Positions 1 to 12,110 of a stretch of 64,000 bases of DNA are shown piece by piece. The notes below the pieces were generated by a model, which was not told where the DNA came from, did no database searches, and was given only the letters and a program-made list of their open reading frames with translations. The stretch comes from Sclerodactyla briareus. Lineage: Eukaryota; Echinodermata; Holothuroidea; Dendrochirotida; Sclerodactylidae. Location: positions 1-64,000 of the forward strand of contig JAODTK010000450.1 of NCBI GenBank assembly GCA_026419785.1, written 5' to 3'. The first letter of the stretch is position 1, and every line of letters starts with the position of its first letter. Both the position numbers and the translations under genes were made by a program.

Positions 1-170
1 ACATAAGCCCGGTGCATGATGCAGAGATTCTGTGCCTCGGAAAGGAATAAAAAAATTGACACCTCCTTTTGACCTGCACGGACCTTCATTGATACCAAAA
101 ACAATAGAGGTATTCCCCTACACGGGACACCTTTTTACCTACACCAAATGAACGTGATACACGCGGAGAC

Positions 171-495
171 GGATCGGATTAGCTCGGTTGGTAGAGCTTA
201 GAACTGGTGATCGGAAGGTGCTGCAAGGTTCGCGAAATCGAGACAAGACTCGATAAACTTTTCGGTGTGCCCTTGGCAAGGTACTTTGTATCCCATTGCC
301 CGCCCACAAGGCGATAAATTGGGAACCTGTGAGGAATTGAGTACATCTGCGTCTACAATGGCAGGAACTATACTCTCCGGATTGTCGGAGAGCGCACCGG
401 TTCATGTGATCGGGGTAATATCTGCAAAGCGCTTCAAGAACGTCTACGAACGTTGGAAAGCGCTATTATAAGCTGTAGAATATTATTATTACTAT
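171..495 (+). mobile_element. tRNA-derived SINE with LINE-like 3' tail
   Basis: The left end looks like a tRNA gene with an internal RNA polymerase III promoter. An A-box-like stretch (TTAGCTCGGTTGGTA) lies at 179-193 and a degenerate B-box (GGTTCGCGAAATCG) at 227-240, a normal spacing for a tRNA head. A body of about 180 bp follows. The 3' end has a GCGC-type inverted pair (AAAGCGCTT and AAAGCGCTATTATAAGC, about 425-473) and then ATT repeats to about 493. Body and tail recur at 2,732-2,948 without the head, which supports a dispersed SINE family. Non-autonomous SINEs encode no protein and borrow LINE machinery. The tail resembles that of the LINE ending near 52,436. The B-box deviates from consensus, so the copy is probably old. 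Confidence 0.7.
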
Positions 496-499
496 GCTT

Positions 500-2055
500 G
501 CGGGGTTTTTTTAACTGATTGCGCTTTACCTTCTTCCAGTGTACAATGATGCCTCACCACAGTCATTAGTCAATGAACAATTTGTCAAAGACTGAACAAT
601 TATGAGGCAAAAAAGCAGATAGAGTAGAAAGAACGAAAGCAGATCACCAAATAGGCAAGCAGCATAGCTGGTTAGAGATCTTGACATTTTCGAAAAGGTC
701 TGGCCCAATATTCAGAGAGCAGCTTCGGAGATATTTCCCAATAACCAACCAAAAATAGTTTTCAAACATTTGGGAAACATGTTGAAATGTGTTATGACAT
801 AAGACGTTCATTTCGGAGAGGCATGTGACCATCTTTATGCAGTGTCGTACGCACGGGGGAGGTTTCGGGAACAAAAACCTCCCTCCCCCCCCTCGGACCA
901 AGTTGAAAAATATAAATTTGTTGCAGCTGTTATGTAGAAAATATTGCAGCAGCATGTGAAGAGGCCACAAAATGTGTTTTTTTTAAAAAATTGTTGCGAC
1001 CAGGGAGCGTGAGGCCTTTTTATGAGGTGCACACTTCCCCTGGGTTCCCACCCCACCTGATTACGAGCTCGAAGGTTTGACAGCTAGGCCACTAACGCTC
1101 AGGAACTATTTGCACTATTTGCAAGATGGGTGATAATTTCCCCCTTTAATACCCTTTGACCTAAGATTCTGACAAACTTCATAAATTAGGTCCATGTTCA
1201 AGGGTGATAGACCAAAATATCTTGACCATCAAACATGAATCTGTGGGAGAAGCATTTTGTTCATCCAAAAAGTGCACTTTCCAGCTATATGCCCCCATTT
1301 AATGAACAACCAGAATATACCATTGATCACTGAAGACAATGACCAAGTTTTGTTATCACCAAATCTACAATGTAGGGGGTGAGCCTTTTCAAAATGCTGT
1401 AAAAGGAGTGATAGTGCCCCTGAAGCAGGGTGACTCTCATAACCACAGCATTATCGCATTGCTTTCTGAGCTGTATTGTCAAACCCATCGCCCAAAACAG
1501 TATATTATTCCAACTGACTACAGCTAATCGGGAGACACCGTTCTTTAGGTATCAACTTGTATACATAACGCTGCTCTGTTATGAACTTTTCGGACTATCT
1601 CCTCAGAGAGTAGTTTATCCAACAGTCCTGGTGAGCTCATGTGAACCAATCCCCTGACCTCTCTACCCTCATTCAGGCACCATCTCACCTGTGAGGAGTC
1701 ACTCAAAAGTTTCAGTGGAGAAAGTGCCACATTTTCATGTTACTTGGCCAAAATGACCCTACATGGCCTGTCACCTGAAATTCCTGAACTCCCGCACTGG
1801 TCAGTCATAATACTGACCAACTTTCGTGATGATCCGACTTGAAGAGCCTTTTACAATGTTCGTCAAAATGAAGTGAAAGGACCTCTTTAATGACTTTTGG
1901 ACACCGCAAATCTCTGAACACCCCGTACCACCAGGTACCACTAGTCCATGATAACACTGACCCGAGCATCAAGGTAATCGTAACTGATTTGAAGGAAAAG
2001 AAGCATTTGCAGGGGGTTAGGGCGAGCCACCTAGGGTAACTGGGGGTAAAATTCT
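500..2055. other. AT-rich stretch, no gene recognised
   Basis: Only short, unremarkable open frames are present, on both strands. A C-run near 880-895 with a nearby complementary G-run could form a small hairpin. I see no splice-bounded exon, RNA gene or repeat family with another clear copy in the window. Confidence 0.5.
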
Positions 2056-2059
2056 GGAA

Positions 2060-2731
2060 ACATTGTAATAATTGTGATAATTATATCCCATTCGGGGAAT
2101 ATGGTTTTGGCTTCGCCGTCTCCGCCGCGTCCGCGTCCGCCGCATTTCTTGTTAGCACAATAACTCTCCAACACTTTGACCGTTTGAGCCGAAACTTGGC
2201 ACACATGTCCGCCTTAGTGAAATCTCGGATGGGTTCAAAAGTGGGCGTCGCCACGATGAACGGGGTCCGCTAATTGGCATAATTTTACGATTGGAAGATT
2301 TCCCCGGTAGAGCAATTACCTCTCCAATACTTTGTCCGTTTGAGCAGAAACTTGGAACACATGTCCGCCATAGTGAAATCTCAGATGGGTTCGAAAGGGA
2401 TGCGCCGACACTGCCGGGCTCAAGCTAATTTGCGTAATTTGCGCAATTTCCAAAAGTTGGTCGATTTCCACGAAACTTGTCAGGTGGGGACATAATTGGT
2501 CCTGAGAGAGTGAAGTCTTTCAAAGTTGTCACAGAGGTCAAAATTACGCTATTATCGAAGTTTGTCGGATTTCAACGAAACTTGGTAGGTGTGGACGAGG
2601 TGTGGAAGATGTTTGGTCCCGAAAAAGGGAGGACATTGGGTCCATCAGAGGGTCAAAATCACGCTAATTTGCCCTATTTGCGCATTTTTCAGTTTTTCGG
2701 TTCGGTTTTTTCCGGTTGTCTTGTATGTTAC
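2060..2731 (+). repeat. CGCCGTC-type dispersed repeat with internal tandem units
   Basis: The left part carries a CG-rich run of CGCCGTC/CCGCGTCCG words (2,115-2,150). Two copies of a roughly 157-bp unit follow, starting near 2,158 and 2,318, each containing 'gtttgag..gaaacttgg.acacatgtccgcc'. Two shorter units near 2,455-2,560 and 2,560-2,665 share 'gatttc.acgaaacttg' and 'ggtcaaaat.acgct'. A reverse-oriented relative lies at 17,480-18,100, so this is a mobile or dispersed family and not a local oddity. No coding capacity is seen. The CG-rich head could be misread as a CpG island. Confidence 0.6.
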
Positions 2732-2948
2732 GTGAGCAAGGTGCTTTGCCTCCAATACTACTCCTACCTAGGGGTTCATTGGGGACTTGCGAGGAACTGA
2801 GCACAACCGGCAGCCATTTACTCTCCGGGATGTCAGAGTGCGTACCGGTTTCCAATGACCAGAGAAATGACAAGTAAAGCGCTTTGAAGACTGACATTCG
2901 CGTGTGAAAAATGCACTATATAAAAGCTAGTCATTCCGCATTATATTC
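2732..2948 (+). mobile_element. Headless SINE copy (body plus LINE-like tail)
   Basis: This matches the body and tail of the SINE at 171-495. Shared features are the 'aggtactttg..tcc' start, 'gaggaa.tgagcac', 'ctctccgg.ttgtc.gag' and the tail 'aaagcgctttgaagac' ending in 'ctatataaaagc'. The tRNA-like head is absent, so the copy is 5'-truncated, as is usual for target-primed reverse transcription. It abuts the CGCCGTC-type repeat directly. The tail continues into 'attatatt', a weak A/T end. Confidence 0.6.
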
Positions 2949-2949
2949 A

Positions 2950-4364
2950 CGAATGACATCCACATGGCAAACTACATAACCATCTTCACCAACTGATCGC
3001 GAGGTGGAAATATACACGTTGGCGGTTTACCCGCCAGCAAGTGTATAGTTGTTCAACGTAAACTTGTGGGAGGGTTAAGGGTTGGTATGTTCGTTGGTCA
3101 TATGCACAATCGTATCGTTTTAAGGTCATTTCAATGGTCATCTGAGATATCTTGACAACAAGGAGCGAAAAGCACTTAAATAATTCGTGCATCAGTTAGC
3201 GATACACCAGGATCCGTTGTCATCCCTTCTTATCACACACAAATTATGTTTCTGTGCATCTAAGTGGGGAAATATATATATGGGAAATGAAAATCTTTCG
3301 CCACGAATTGTGTTCATGTTTTGTTTTTGGGGGGTGTTGTTGAAACCTCATCTGGGCCAAACAGTCAAACAATTAAACAGGGCTCATCCTATAGTTTTAT
3401 GATAGTTATATGGGTGGTGTGTGTGTGTGTGTGTGTCTAAATTCATACACGGGCTAGATACAAAAACACCAAAGGTGCAGCTGTAGCTCAAAACACACAT
3501 TGCGAAGAGACCATGTGCGTTATGTGTTACATGAGCCTTGGTGGCCACATAAAAGTTACTCTTATTACATTATCTGACCTACTCAAAAACACTATGACAC
3601 CATTTCAAGAACATCCAATTGGTCTCTGTAAGGAGAGATGCAATTTTTGGGGGGGCAAATAATTCAATCAAGACAGGGACTTCATGTTAAAGTTTCAGCA
3701 TTGTTAGAAACCAGTTCAGCTTCCTTCATTTTTTTTTTATATTTTTTCTAATAAATGGTGTGTTCAAAACTAAAAAAGAAAGACAGTCCTATGAACTCCG
3801 TAAAGCTAGGGTTCAGCTTATCAACTGTGACGTCAGGGGGGGGAAGAATATAATTTGCAATTGTTCAGTACACAGTTAGGGCGTATCTGCGGTTTGTGAA
3901 TGAGGGCAGTTAGCCAATACCATTTTATTCGATCGTTAATAAGCAGTTCAAATCATTTGCAATAGACGGGATCTATCAAATAGTATTCCATTTGACTGCT
4001 CAAACGGCAGTTTATACAAAACTATAGCATTATATGCAATTACTTAAACGCAGGATTCGTCACTTAGGAAGTCGCACGTTGTTTGTGAAAACCAACAATG
4101 TACTCACTGAATATCATGGGGTATTCACCAATTCATAGGGAAGAGGAAACCGTGTAAATGCTGGGAATTCCCTGTTAACGGAGTTGATGTTTTGAGGTGT
4201 AGCCGTGGCGTGCTGTGGGTGGCGGGTGACTTTCCTGAGCTAAATTTGCTCTGTCTAAGAAGAGTAACTACTTTAATGAACGCCACAAAATTAACAATGG
4301 TAATCGACTCTTGTATTTTGATAGTTATTAAAAATAGGGCGAAAGGTGAATGTAATACAAGGCG
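2950..4364. other. Unrecognised DNA with a GT microsatellite
   Basis: A (GT)n run sits at about 3,412-3,437. Poly-T and poly-G runs occur at 3,729-3,740 and 3,837-3,843. The short stretch at 3,480-3,540 has words (gctgtagctcaaa) also found at the start of the family B modules. No gene or RNA gene is visible. Confidence 0.45.
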
Positions 4365-5720
4365 ATCGGCCAGAAAGTGTCTCGCCTGGTTGATCGATCG
4401 GTGGTTTCTATAATTAATTACACAAACAACCAAATAGGTCATTGCAGACCATTCTCATGTCAAATGAACATCGCATATTTTCACATATAAACATGAAAAT
4501 CCTAAGAATTCATAAAATAAATGACAACAAGAGTTGTACTCTAATACTAAAAGTCCTTAATCGCTTTTTTATCCTGAATGCCCCACCCTTCCCCCCACTC
4601 TTCTCTCCATAAATTACCCCCCCAAATTTGAATGAAGTCTTTGACCCAAATCCAACTTGAAATGTTCTAAATCCCCTTAGTCAGCCCGGGCTTCTGTTGC
4701 CGTTAAAATCAAAATTTACGTCGTATTCATCCTTTTATTTCCAAGCAGCCAGGACATGCCATCCAGCCCCCACCCCTGCCAGGAACGCGAACAATCCCCC
4801 CCCCTCCCTCACACACCAACAACCTATCCCCCACGCACATCAGTCAAGGAATGTCCCAAAATATCTCAGGACACCTCCACATTTGCTATCTATTAATTTG
4901 CCTATTTTTGACATATATTGACATGTATGCCACCGTCACAAACCATTTCCAAGCTACCGAGCTAGCCTTGAATAACAAACATAGGTGATGGAAGATTGAT
5001 GGGCTATCTCACGCGTCCCCAGGTAAGCAGAGATAGAAAGAACATGTTACAGTATTTTTTTAACATGCAATGCTTATTCGCCACCAGGAATTATGCCGTC
5101 CGCAGCTGTCAAGACGTTTCGACTTGCGGCTATGTTCGTAGGTCTAATCAACCAAACCAAATTGGTTGGGTAATAGGGGTTTGCTTGTGGGCAGCTTGAT
5201 AACAGCAGTAAAATTGTCACAGGAGCGATGGTTACTCGTCCTCAGTGGCCCTATTCTACCACAGGAGCTATTATATTCTGGAATTCCATCAAATCATGAA
5301 CGTCAAACAGCATCAGAATCAGAAAATTTACAAAGACATTACCTACTGAGTTTCTTACGTGCTTAAGTTGGAAATCGGAATAAAGTATGCACATTTAGCA
5401 CATACAATACTAGTGACCCCCAGCTGTAACCTTTTAAAATGATCAGGATTAAAGGTGGACACTCTACCACTTCTTTGTGGGAAATCCAACAAACTTTAAA
5501 AATTGCATAATTACCTGCCAACTTAGACACATTAACAGACCTCCAGTGACCCCGCTTCACTTTCAATTTCTTCTCTTCTCGGGAACCATGGTAGACCACA
5601 TTCACGCAAGTTCGTGAAATGCGACGCACCCTGGAAAATTCCGCCATACAATTATGCAAATTAACCACTTAATTAGTAATATTTCAGGGAGGCCTGAAAT
5701 AATAGTTCATCTACCTGTAT
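4365..5720 (+). repeat. Dispersed duplication, copy 1 (pairs with 44,530-45,790)
   Basis: Three blocks match the later copy in the same order: the GCGATC core motif (4,375-4,404), the block around 'catgtcaaa..aacatcgcatattt' through the pyrimidine-rich stretch and 'ccaagcagccagga' (4,440-4,760), and the block from 'aacagcagtaaaa.tgtcacaggagc' to 'attatgcaaatta.accacttaat' (5,200-5,680). The middle part differs: here 4,770-5,170 has unrelated sequence, while the other copy carries long C-runs. The right end contains family D units (GACCTCCAGTGACCCC, near 5,540). No open frame is conserved between the copies, so this is non-coding repeat DNA. Confidence 0.65.
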
Positions 5721-8100
5721 CCAGGTCCTCATCCAAACCTAATCACGTAGCACAAACATGGCGGCTATATTGTGTTTTGGCGATGGTTGGGGGGGGGGAC
5801 GGACCAGAATAAAACTATCTACATGCAGAGCGCCACCACGGGTTCTGGCGCGTTACGTCAAGAAAAATTTTCGTTTGACAGACCCCCTAGTTGGCTGAAA
5901 CGCCTTTCCGTGCCATATTGGACAGTGAGCCTAGCAATCCTAGAATTGAAATAAAATGTTTATTTCAGGAATAGTTCTCCACAACTTACGCCTTATGGGT
6001 TCAATTCAAAGGTGTTGCCTTTGCGTTGCGTGACTTCTCTAAATACCATGCAATGAGGTTACAGTTAGGTAATAAAGGGCAATGGAAACTTGCAATGGCA
6101 CAACCAGTTACGTTCGCGCGAACTGCGACCATTTTGGCATGATCCAATTTACCAACTACATTGCACTGAACTCTCTCTCTTGACCTTTTCCACTTTAGAT
6201 ATGCCTGCGTTTTTTAACCATCTCAAAGATTACGGCCCACATTTTTTATTAATCCTATTTGCGGACCACAGCCATGGATGGACACTTCATCAAGGTATAG
6301 ATATGGCCAATGAGTTTAACACAGAAGTAAAGCCCCAACTGCGCCGAGGTCCCTGAGTTTTTTTTTTTTCCACTTTTGGACTCCATCGGAAAGTCAGGCA
6401 ATCTTTGGAATAAACTATCCACCATGAATCTTGAAATCATGTCCTTTGTACGATTTTGGCTTTTCCCTTACCGCATTTTCGATGGTCTATTTTATTGGCT
6501 TAGTAAGGTGCACCGCGCACTGAACCCACGTTCACAACGAGTGTGTCGCCCCATAAATTCATTGCTAATACTCTAATTCAATTTGCACATAGAGGGAAAC
6601 ATGACTCACCCCAAAATTTTGCGACATCACTAGCTTTTAAATTTATACTGTCCGCACCCTGATCAACGGCATGCCGAAAGAGCAGGACTGTCCGAGCTGC
6701 AGTTTTATCCTGGAAAAACATGCTTTGAGAATCCAAGCAGTTCGATCTGATAGCCCTAGGCTATACTGCATCCAAATCACGCGGTGGTCGAGGAGGAGGT
6801 AACGACCGGAGCTGAAATGGTTTAGTTAATAATCCAAAAGAGGTTGATTGGATTTTTCAGGTTAATGAGAAGTTTGTTTGTATGAGCCACTGCCACTGTG
6901 TATATATTTGGGCGCCAATAGTGTAGTAGTGGATTCGAGGCGCAAGTTGTCCCCTTCTTCACGGCATGATCCATCGAAAATTTAGGCATAGAAGGGACGT
7001 AGCATTTTCCAGTTCGGCCACTTGAATACTGAATAATTAACATTGGGACACACGCCAATTGTTTGTGGCGTTCCCTGCCGCATTTTCAATGCTGCACCGT
7101 GTGCCCCAATAGTGATAGTATGTGACCTTGCACCCAAACTGGTCGACGAGTGGTCGCACCATGAATACAATTTTTACAAAACACACAGATCCCCACTCTT
7201 ATGCACACGATATGGATGCAGGAGACCCTCTTTCATTGTGGGCATAATTAAAAAAACCCCGGATTTATTCCAGCATTTTTTATTTGTTAAGGACATATGC
7301 ACCAGGCCATCAAGTCCGACACTAACCGGTCATGATAGCCCCGCTTCGTAGCGCGCCCTAAAAAAAAATGCGGTAAATGAAGCAGCAAGAATTTACTCAA
7401 CATGCCATCATTTGGGTCATTATGTATTTTTTCAACAACGGTGCTAATTGATTGTTTGAGAGACAAGTGGCGTTCAGCGAAATAGTAATCGAGCTCAAAT
7501 CATTGGGGGGGGGGGACAAAATGGGGGGCAGTTGCGTCCTCCATCCAACCAATATTGGGGGGCCGCCGCACCCCCCCGGCCCCCCCCCACCCACCCCCCC
7601 AAGATGCTGCCCTCGGTAGCCACATAACGGTTCTAGCGTAACCGCGAAGTCTCTTCCCTGGCGAAGGACGAGAGAACATCAGAATATCGTACTGTCATAT
7701 CGCACAATGCGATGATGACGATGATGTTACAACATCCAATAAAATATCATTTAAAACAAACAAACGTTTTTACAAGTCCTTCACACCCCCTCTCGTTCTA
7801 AGGCTTTCCAACATTCAAGTTAAGTGCCGCACATTGATTATAACGCAGTCATCAGATAAAAAGAAAATTTCTTCGAATCTCTAATTCGTTTTTCGTTCAT
7901 CCCAAACAGGCCAAACTTGCCCCAGTGTCTTCGCCTGTTTACGCGACAGTGTTTTCATCTATGTTAGATCCACCATGAGCGAAACATTACAGGCATTTAA
8001 TGAATTGCTTAAAGAATTCGGGTATTGGCATTTGTGACAAAAACACCCTACTAAAATCAGGGACAAATTTCAAATACCCTAAGGATGAAGTTATTGACAA
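5721..8100. other. Unrecognised DNA with G/C homopolymer cluster
   Basis: No supported gene. Open frames up to about 100 codons (for example 6,090-6,356 and 7,043-7,351) show no recognisable domain. G- and C-runs cluster at 7,504-7,602 and 5,789-5,799. A shrunken family E end may lie at 7,612-7,676: 'acggttctagcgtaacc' followed by a GTCTCTTCC..GGACGAGAG hairpin. Confidence 0.45.
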
Positions 8101-8540
8101 ATTCACCATATAAGTGTTGTGTAAATGTGACTAAGATATGCTAACTTATGCAAATTAGACAATAAGCAACTTTCATTATCAGTTCACATTATCTCATGAC
8201 CCATTGTGACCCACACTTAATACATTTCTTGGATTCACTCAAACTTAAACATTTGGCATGACTTAACCCATTTATACACACTAGCATAACCCCTATTGAC
8301 CTGATGCAATGTCTACATTTTGGCGAAGACTAAAGAAAGGTCGAATCCACAGCGCATAGTAAAAAAATCTGGGTCTAGGATCTAATTGGAAGTCATGTCG
8401 GCTATATCCCAGGTTCCCCCCCCCCCCCCCCCCCCTCCCTCCCACTAATCTCACCCACCAGAGTCGAACTGCAGTTGTCACCTGACAAAGTGACCACTTA
8501 TTTCTCTCTTTGACAAGTTCAGGCGAACAAAAATCAGATT
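8101..8540 (+). repeat. Spacer repeat shared with 21,380-21,660 and 60,880-60,990
   Basis: Order and wording match the later loci: 'tgtgac..agatatgctaa.ttatgcaa', 'ggattcactcaaacttaaac', 'tgcataac' and 'acattttgg.gaa.aactaaag'. It directly precedes the family A array here and a family D/A block at 21.7-22.1 kb, so it is probably a subsegment of the same large element. A long poly-C run (8,408-8,435) sits inside. No coding potential seen. Confidence 0.5.
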
Positions 8541-11500
8541 TTGTAACCCCTACGTTCCCTCGCTCCATGTGATACTCCATTCCTATGAGCATTTTGCATT
8601 CTGAGACATGGCCCTGCTTATTGCCAAAGTACTAAAAATCCCCAGTTTTTTGACTCCCCTACGTGACTTGATGACCTTCAATGACATGGCGGTAATTTTA
8701 TCAAAATTGTTTACTACTTCTCCATTTGAGCCTCCACGTCCTCGAAGCATATGCATTCCAATGAACAACTGCCAACAATGTATTGCTAAACAAGCTATTG
8801 AAATAAACTTTGACCCCTTGTACATACCAAAGTAATCGTCGTCCGATCGAAGCGGGAGTTGGTTCCTCCATGAGCACACAAAGGTCTATCACATCTCCAA
8901 AAATAACTCAGTTTCTATTTTCCTTGCCCGTAACTCTCAAATACGCACATTGTATTCAAGACCAACCCTTTAACCCACAATACCACACCCGACAAGTCAA
9001 AATTGAAGTCCATAGGTCACACACATTCAGGTCAACAATATATCCAATTGGAACCTTCCTTCCATCCTTCACAGATATTCATTCTTCGATTACGGCCGAA
9101 ACTTTGACCTAATACCTTGAATGACCTTTAATGACATGGCATTTTTTATTTTATGAAAATTGTGAACTCTCCATGTGATACATCCACTCCTAGGAGCATT
9201 TTTGCATTCTGATGAACATGCCTAGTGCTATTGGCCAAAGTACTAAAATCCTTTTTTTACCCCTACGTGACCTGGATGACCTTTCACTTCACATAGTGGT
9301 TTGTCTAAAAATTGTTTACTCTCCATGTAACTCATCCACTCCTAGAATCATATTGCATTCCATGAACCACGCCCAATGTTATTGCGAAAAAGCATTAATA
9401 CACTTTTGACCCCTCTTAACACCACAGTATGCTTCCGATCGAGCGGGAGTTGGTTTCCTTCCTCCATGACACCAAAGGTCTATCACATATCCAAAAAAAA
9501 CATTTTCTATTTCTTTGCACCGTTACTCCTTAAATGAAGTCACATTTATTCAGACTCAACTTAACCCATACCACCGACAGAGGTCAATTGAAGTCAGAGG
9601 GTCACACCCATGCAGGTCAACAATTATATCACAATGGTGAGCCTTTCAGCCTTCACAGATATTCAATTCTTCTAGTATGCCAGAAAAACATTTTTTGACT
9701 CCTAAGTGACCCCTGCTGACCTTTATGACATGTGCATTTTATAACTTGGTAACTCTCACTGTGATACATCCACTCCCCTAGGATCATTTTGGCATTCTGA
9801 TGAACATGCTAGTTGCTATTGCATAAAAAGTACTAAAATCATTTTTTTTACAATACCCCTAACTTGACCTTTGATGACTGTCAATGGACATGGGGTTTTA
9901 TAAAAAAAAAAACAAAAACATTGTTACTCTCCATGTGTGCATCCACTTCCTAGAAGCATACTGCATTCGCAATGAACACGCCCAATGTTTATTGCTCAAA
10001 AAGCTCTTAAATAAACTTTGACCCATTGTAACTACCAAAGTAGCGTCCGATCGAAGCGGGAGTTGGTTTCTCCATGGAAGCCACGAAAGGTCTATCACAT
10101 ATCCAAAAATAACCAGTTCTATTTTTTCTCTTTTCTTGCCCGTATACTCCCTTAAAATGAGCCATTTATATTTCAAGACTCAACCTTAACAACATGACCA
10201 CCCACAGAGTCAATTGAGGGTCAGAGGTCACACCATGCAGGTCGAACAATGTTATCACAATGGTGAAACCTTTCAAGCTTCACAGATATTCAATTCTTCG
10301 ATATGGCCAGAAACATTTTTCGACCACTAACTTACCTTTGATGACCTTTAATTAATGCAGTTTTTATGAATTGTAACTCTCCTGTGATACATCCACTCCT
10401 AGCCTAGGAGCATTTTGCATTCTGATGAAACAGGCCCATTGCTATTGCATAAAAAGTACTAAAATCAGTTTTTGACCCCTACGATGACCTTTGATGACCT
10501 TCATGACTGGCGGTTTTTTTAATGAAAAAATTGTTACTCCTTCTCCATGCTACGATGCATCCACTCCTAGAAGCTAGTTCATTCCCAGTGACCACGCCCA
10601 ATGTTTTGCGCAAAAGCTATTAAATTAAACTTACTTTGACCCTTAGTAACTCCCAACGTCTGCGTCCATCGAAGCGGGAGTTGGTTTTTTTCCATGAAGC
10701 ACCCAAGGTTCTATCACACACTATCCAAAATAACCAGTTCGATTTTCTCTTTGCCCCGACCCTCTCAAATGAGCACCTTATTCAAAACTCACCGTTAACC
10801 ACATGACCCACCCGACAGAGGTCAAATTGAGTCAGAGGTCACACACATGCAGTCAAATTATATCACAATGGTGAACTTCCAGCCTTCACAGAATTCAATT
10901 CTCCGATTATGGCCAAAAACAAGTTTTTTGACACCCGTAAGTGACCTTGAATGACCTTTAATGACATGGGCGTTTTTATGAAAATTGTAACTCTCCATGT
11001 GATCATCCACCTCCTAGGAGCATTTGCATTCTCATAACCATCCCCGGGCTTTGCCAAGAAGGTCTAAAATCAGTTTTTACCCCTACGTGACCTTTGATAC
11101 CTTTCAATGACAGCAGGTTTTTTATACAAAGGGTTTCTTCCGCATGTGATGCATCCACTCCTAGAAGCATATATGCATTCCATGTACAACCTTCCCCAAT
11201 GTTATTGCGAAAGCTATTAAATTAAACTTTGAACTCCCTGTCACTTACCAAGTAGAGTGTCACGATCGAAGCGGGAGGTTATCCCTCCATTAAAAGCATC
11301 ACAAAGGTTCTATCACTACTGTCCAAATAAGCCAGTTTCTATGATTTTTTTTGCCCGTACCGCACCGGACGGGGTTCCTTAAATCAGCCACATTTATTCA
11401 AGACCAACTTTTAGAACTAACCAATACCACCCGAAAAAAATAGAGGTCAATTGAAGGTCGAGGTCACAACACTTCACGTCACAATCTACATCACAATGGT

Positions 11501-11590
11501 GAACCTCCAGCCTGCAACTGGATTTCCAGATTCTCTGATATGGCCAGAAAACAGTTTTTTGACCCTAAGTGACTTCGAAATGACAATTAG
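8541..11590 (+). repeat. Family A: tandem array of about 600-bp units (five copies)
   Basis: A conserved word (gatcgaagcgggagttgg) recurs near 8,844, 9,436, 10,048, 10,667 and 11,262, giving a period of about 590-620 bp. Each unit has two related halves of about 150 bp. Both start with TGACCT-type words, then 'atgacatgg', 'ctctccatgtgat.catccactcctag.agcat' and 'gcattc..atgaac'. A roughly 290-bp third part follows ('tctatcacatatccaaaaataa', 'caggtcaacaat'). The units carry many AGGTCA-type half-sites. Copies differ mostly by one- or two-base gaps. There is no long open frame. Other copies lie at 22,085-23,700, 61,955-62,390 and, reversed, 48,400-49,130. Confidence 0.85.
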
Positions 11591-12110
11591 TACTATTAAA
11601 TGACCTCTGGGGGCCCTCGTCCCTACTGTCAAATTCATTGGGACCTATAGATAAACCATCTCCACCAATTCGGTCAAATCCAACAAACTAAAACTATCGC
11701 AAGAAATGAATGCCAATTAGACTACTTAATGTATGCATATATCATGCCAGGAATCGGATCGATTCGTGTACTCTTCATATTTGTTCTATACCCTGAACGG
11801 CATCACGAAAGCTCTACTACCGATTCAAGAGATATCTTAGTACACAAGCTTTCGGGCCAATTTTCATTGGATATGGCAACTTTAATGCAATGAGGAATGT
11901 CTTTGGACGAAAAGTGATGCACATCGGCAACCCTATCACCGCGGCACCTCCACAAAAGGTCCCACATGATGCTTCCACAGGTTCTGAGATCTAACACGCA
12001 CATCACGGACAGCATACAGACAACAACAGGCCAGACAGACAGACACCACACATGCACTCAACAAGTGACCACTATGTCTCTTCTTGTAACAAAGTTTCAG
12101 GACGAGACCA
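11591..12110 (+). repeat. Family E variant: element end with GACA tract and terminal hairpin
   Basis: This segment follows the family A array and is mirrored by 47,738-48,290 on the other strand. Read on the minus strand, both have a hairpin, a GTCT-rich tract, 'gtgcatc.acttttcg', 'gaaaattggcccg', 'gatgccgttc.g.gtat', 'attcctggcatgatata' and 'taagtagtcta'. The right edge is an imperfect palindrome at 12,076-12,108 (GTCTC..GAGAC) followed by CAAAA. I read it as the end of a non-autonomous mobile element. Frames over the GACA tract are artefacts of the repeat. Confidence 0.6.

Noticed and set aside
8541-11590. CRISPR-like array
   Set aside because: Repeats are about 600 bp with no short repeat-spacer alternation, and the window is eukaryotic in character.
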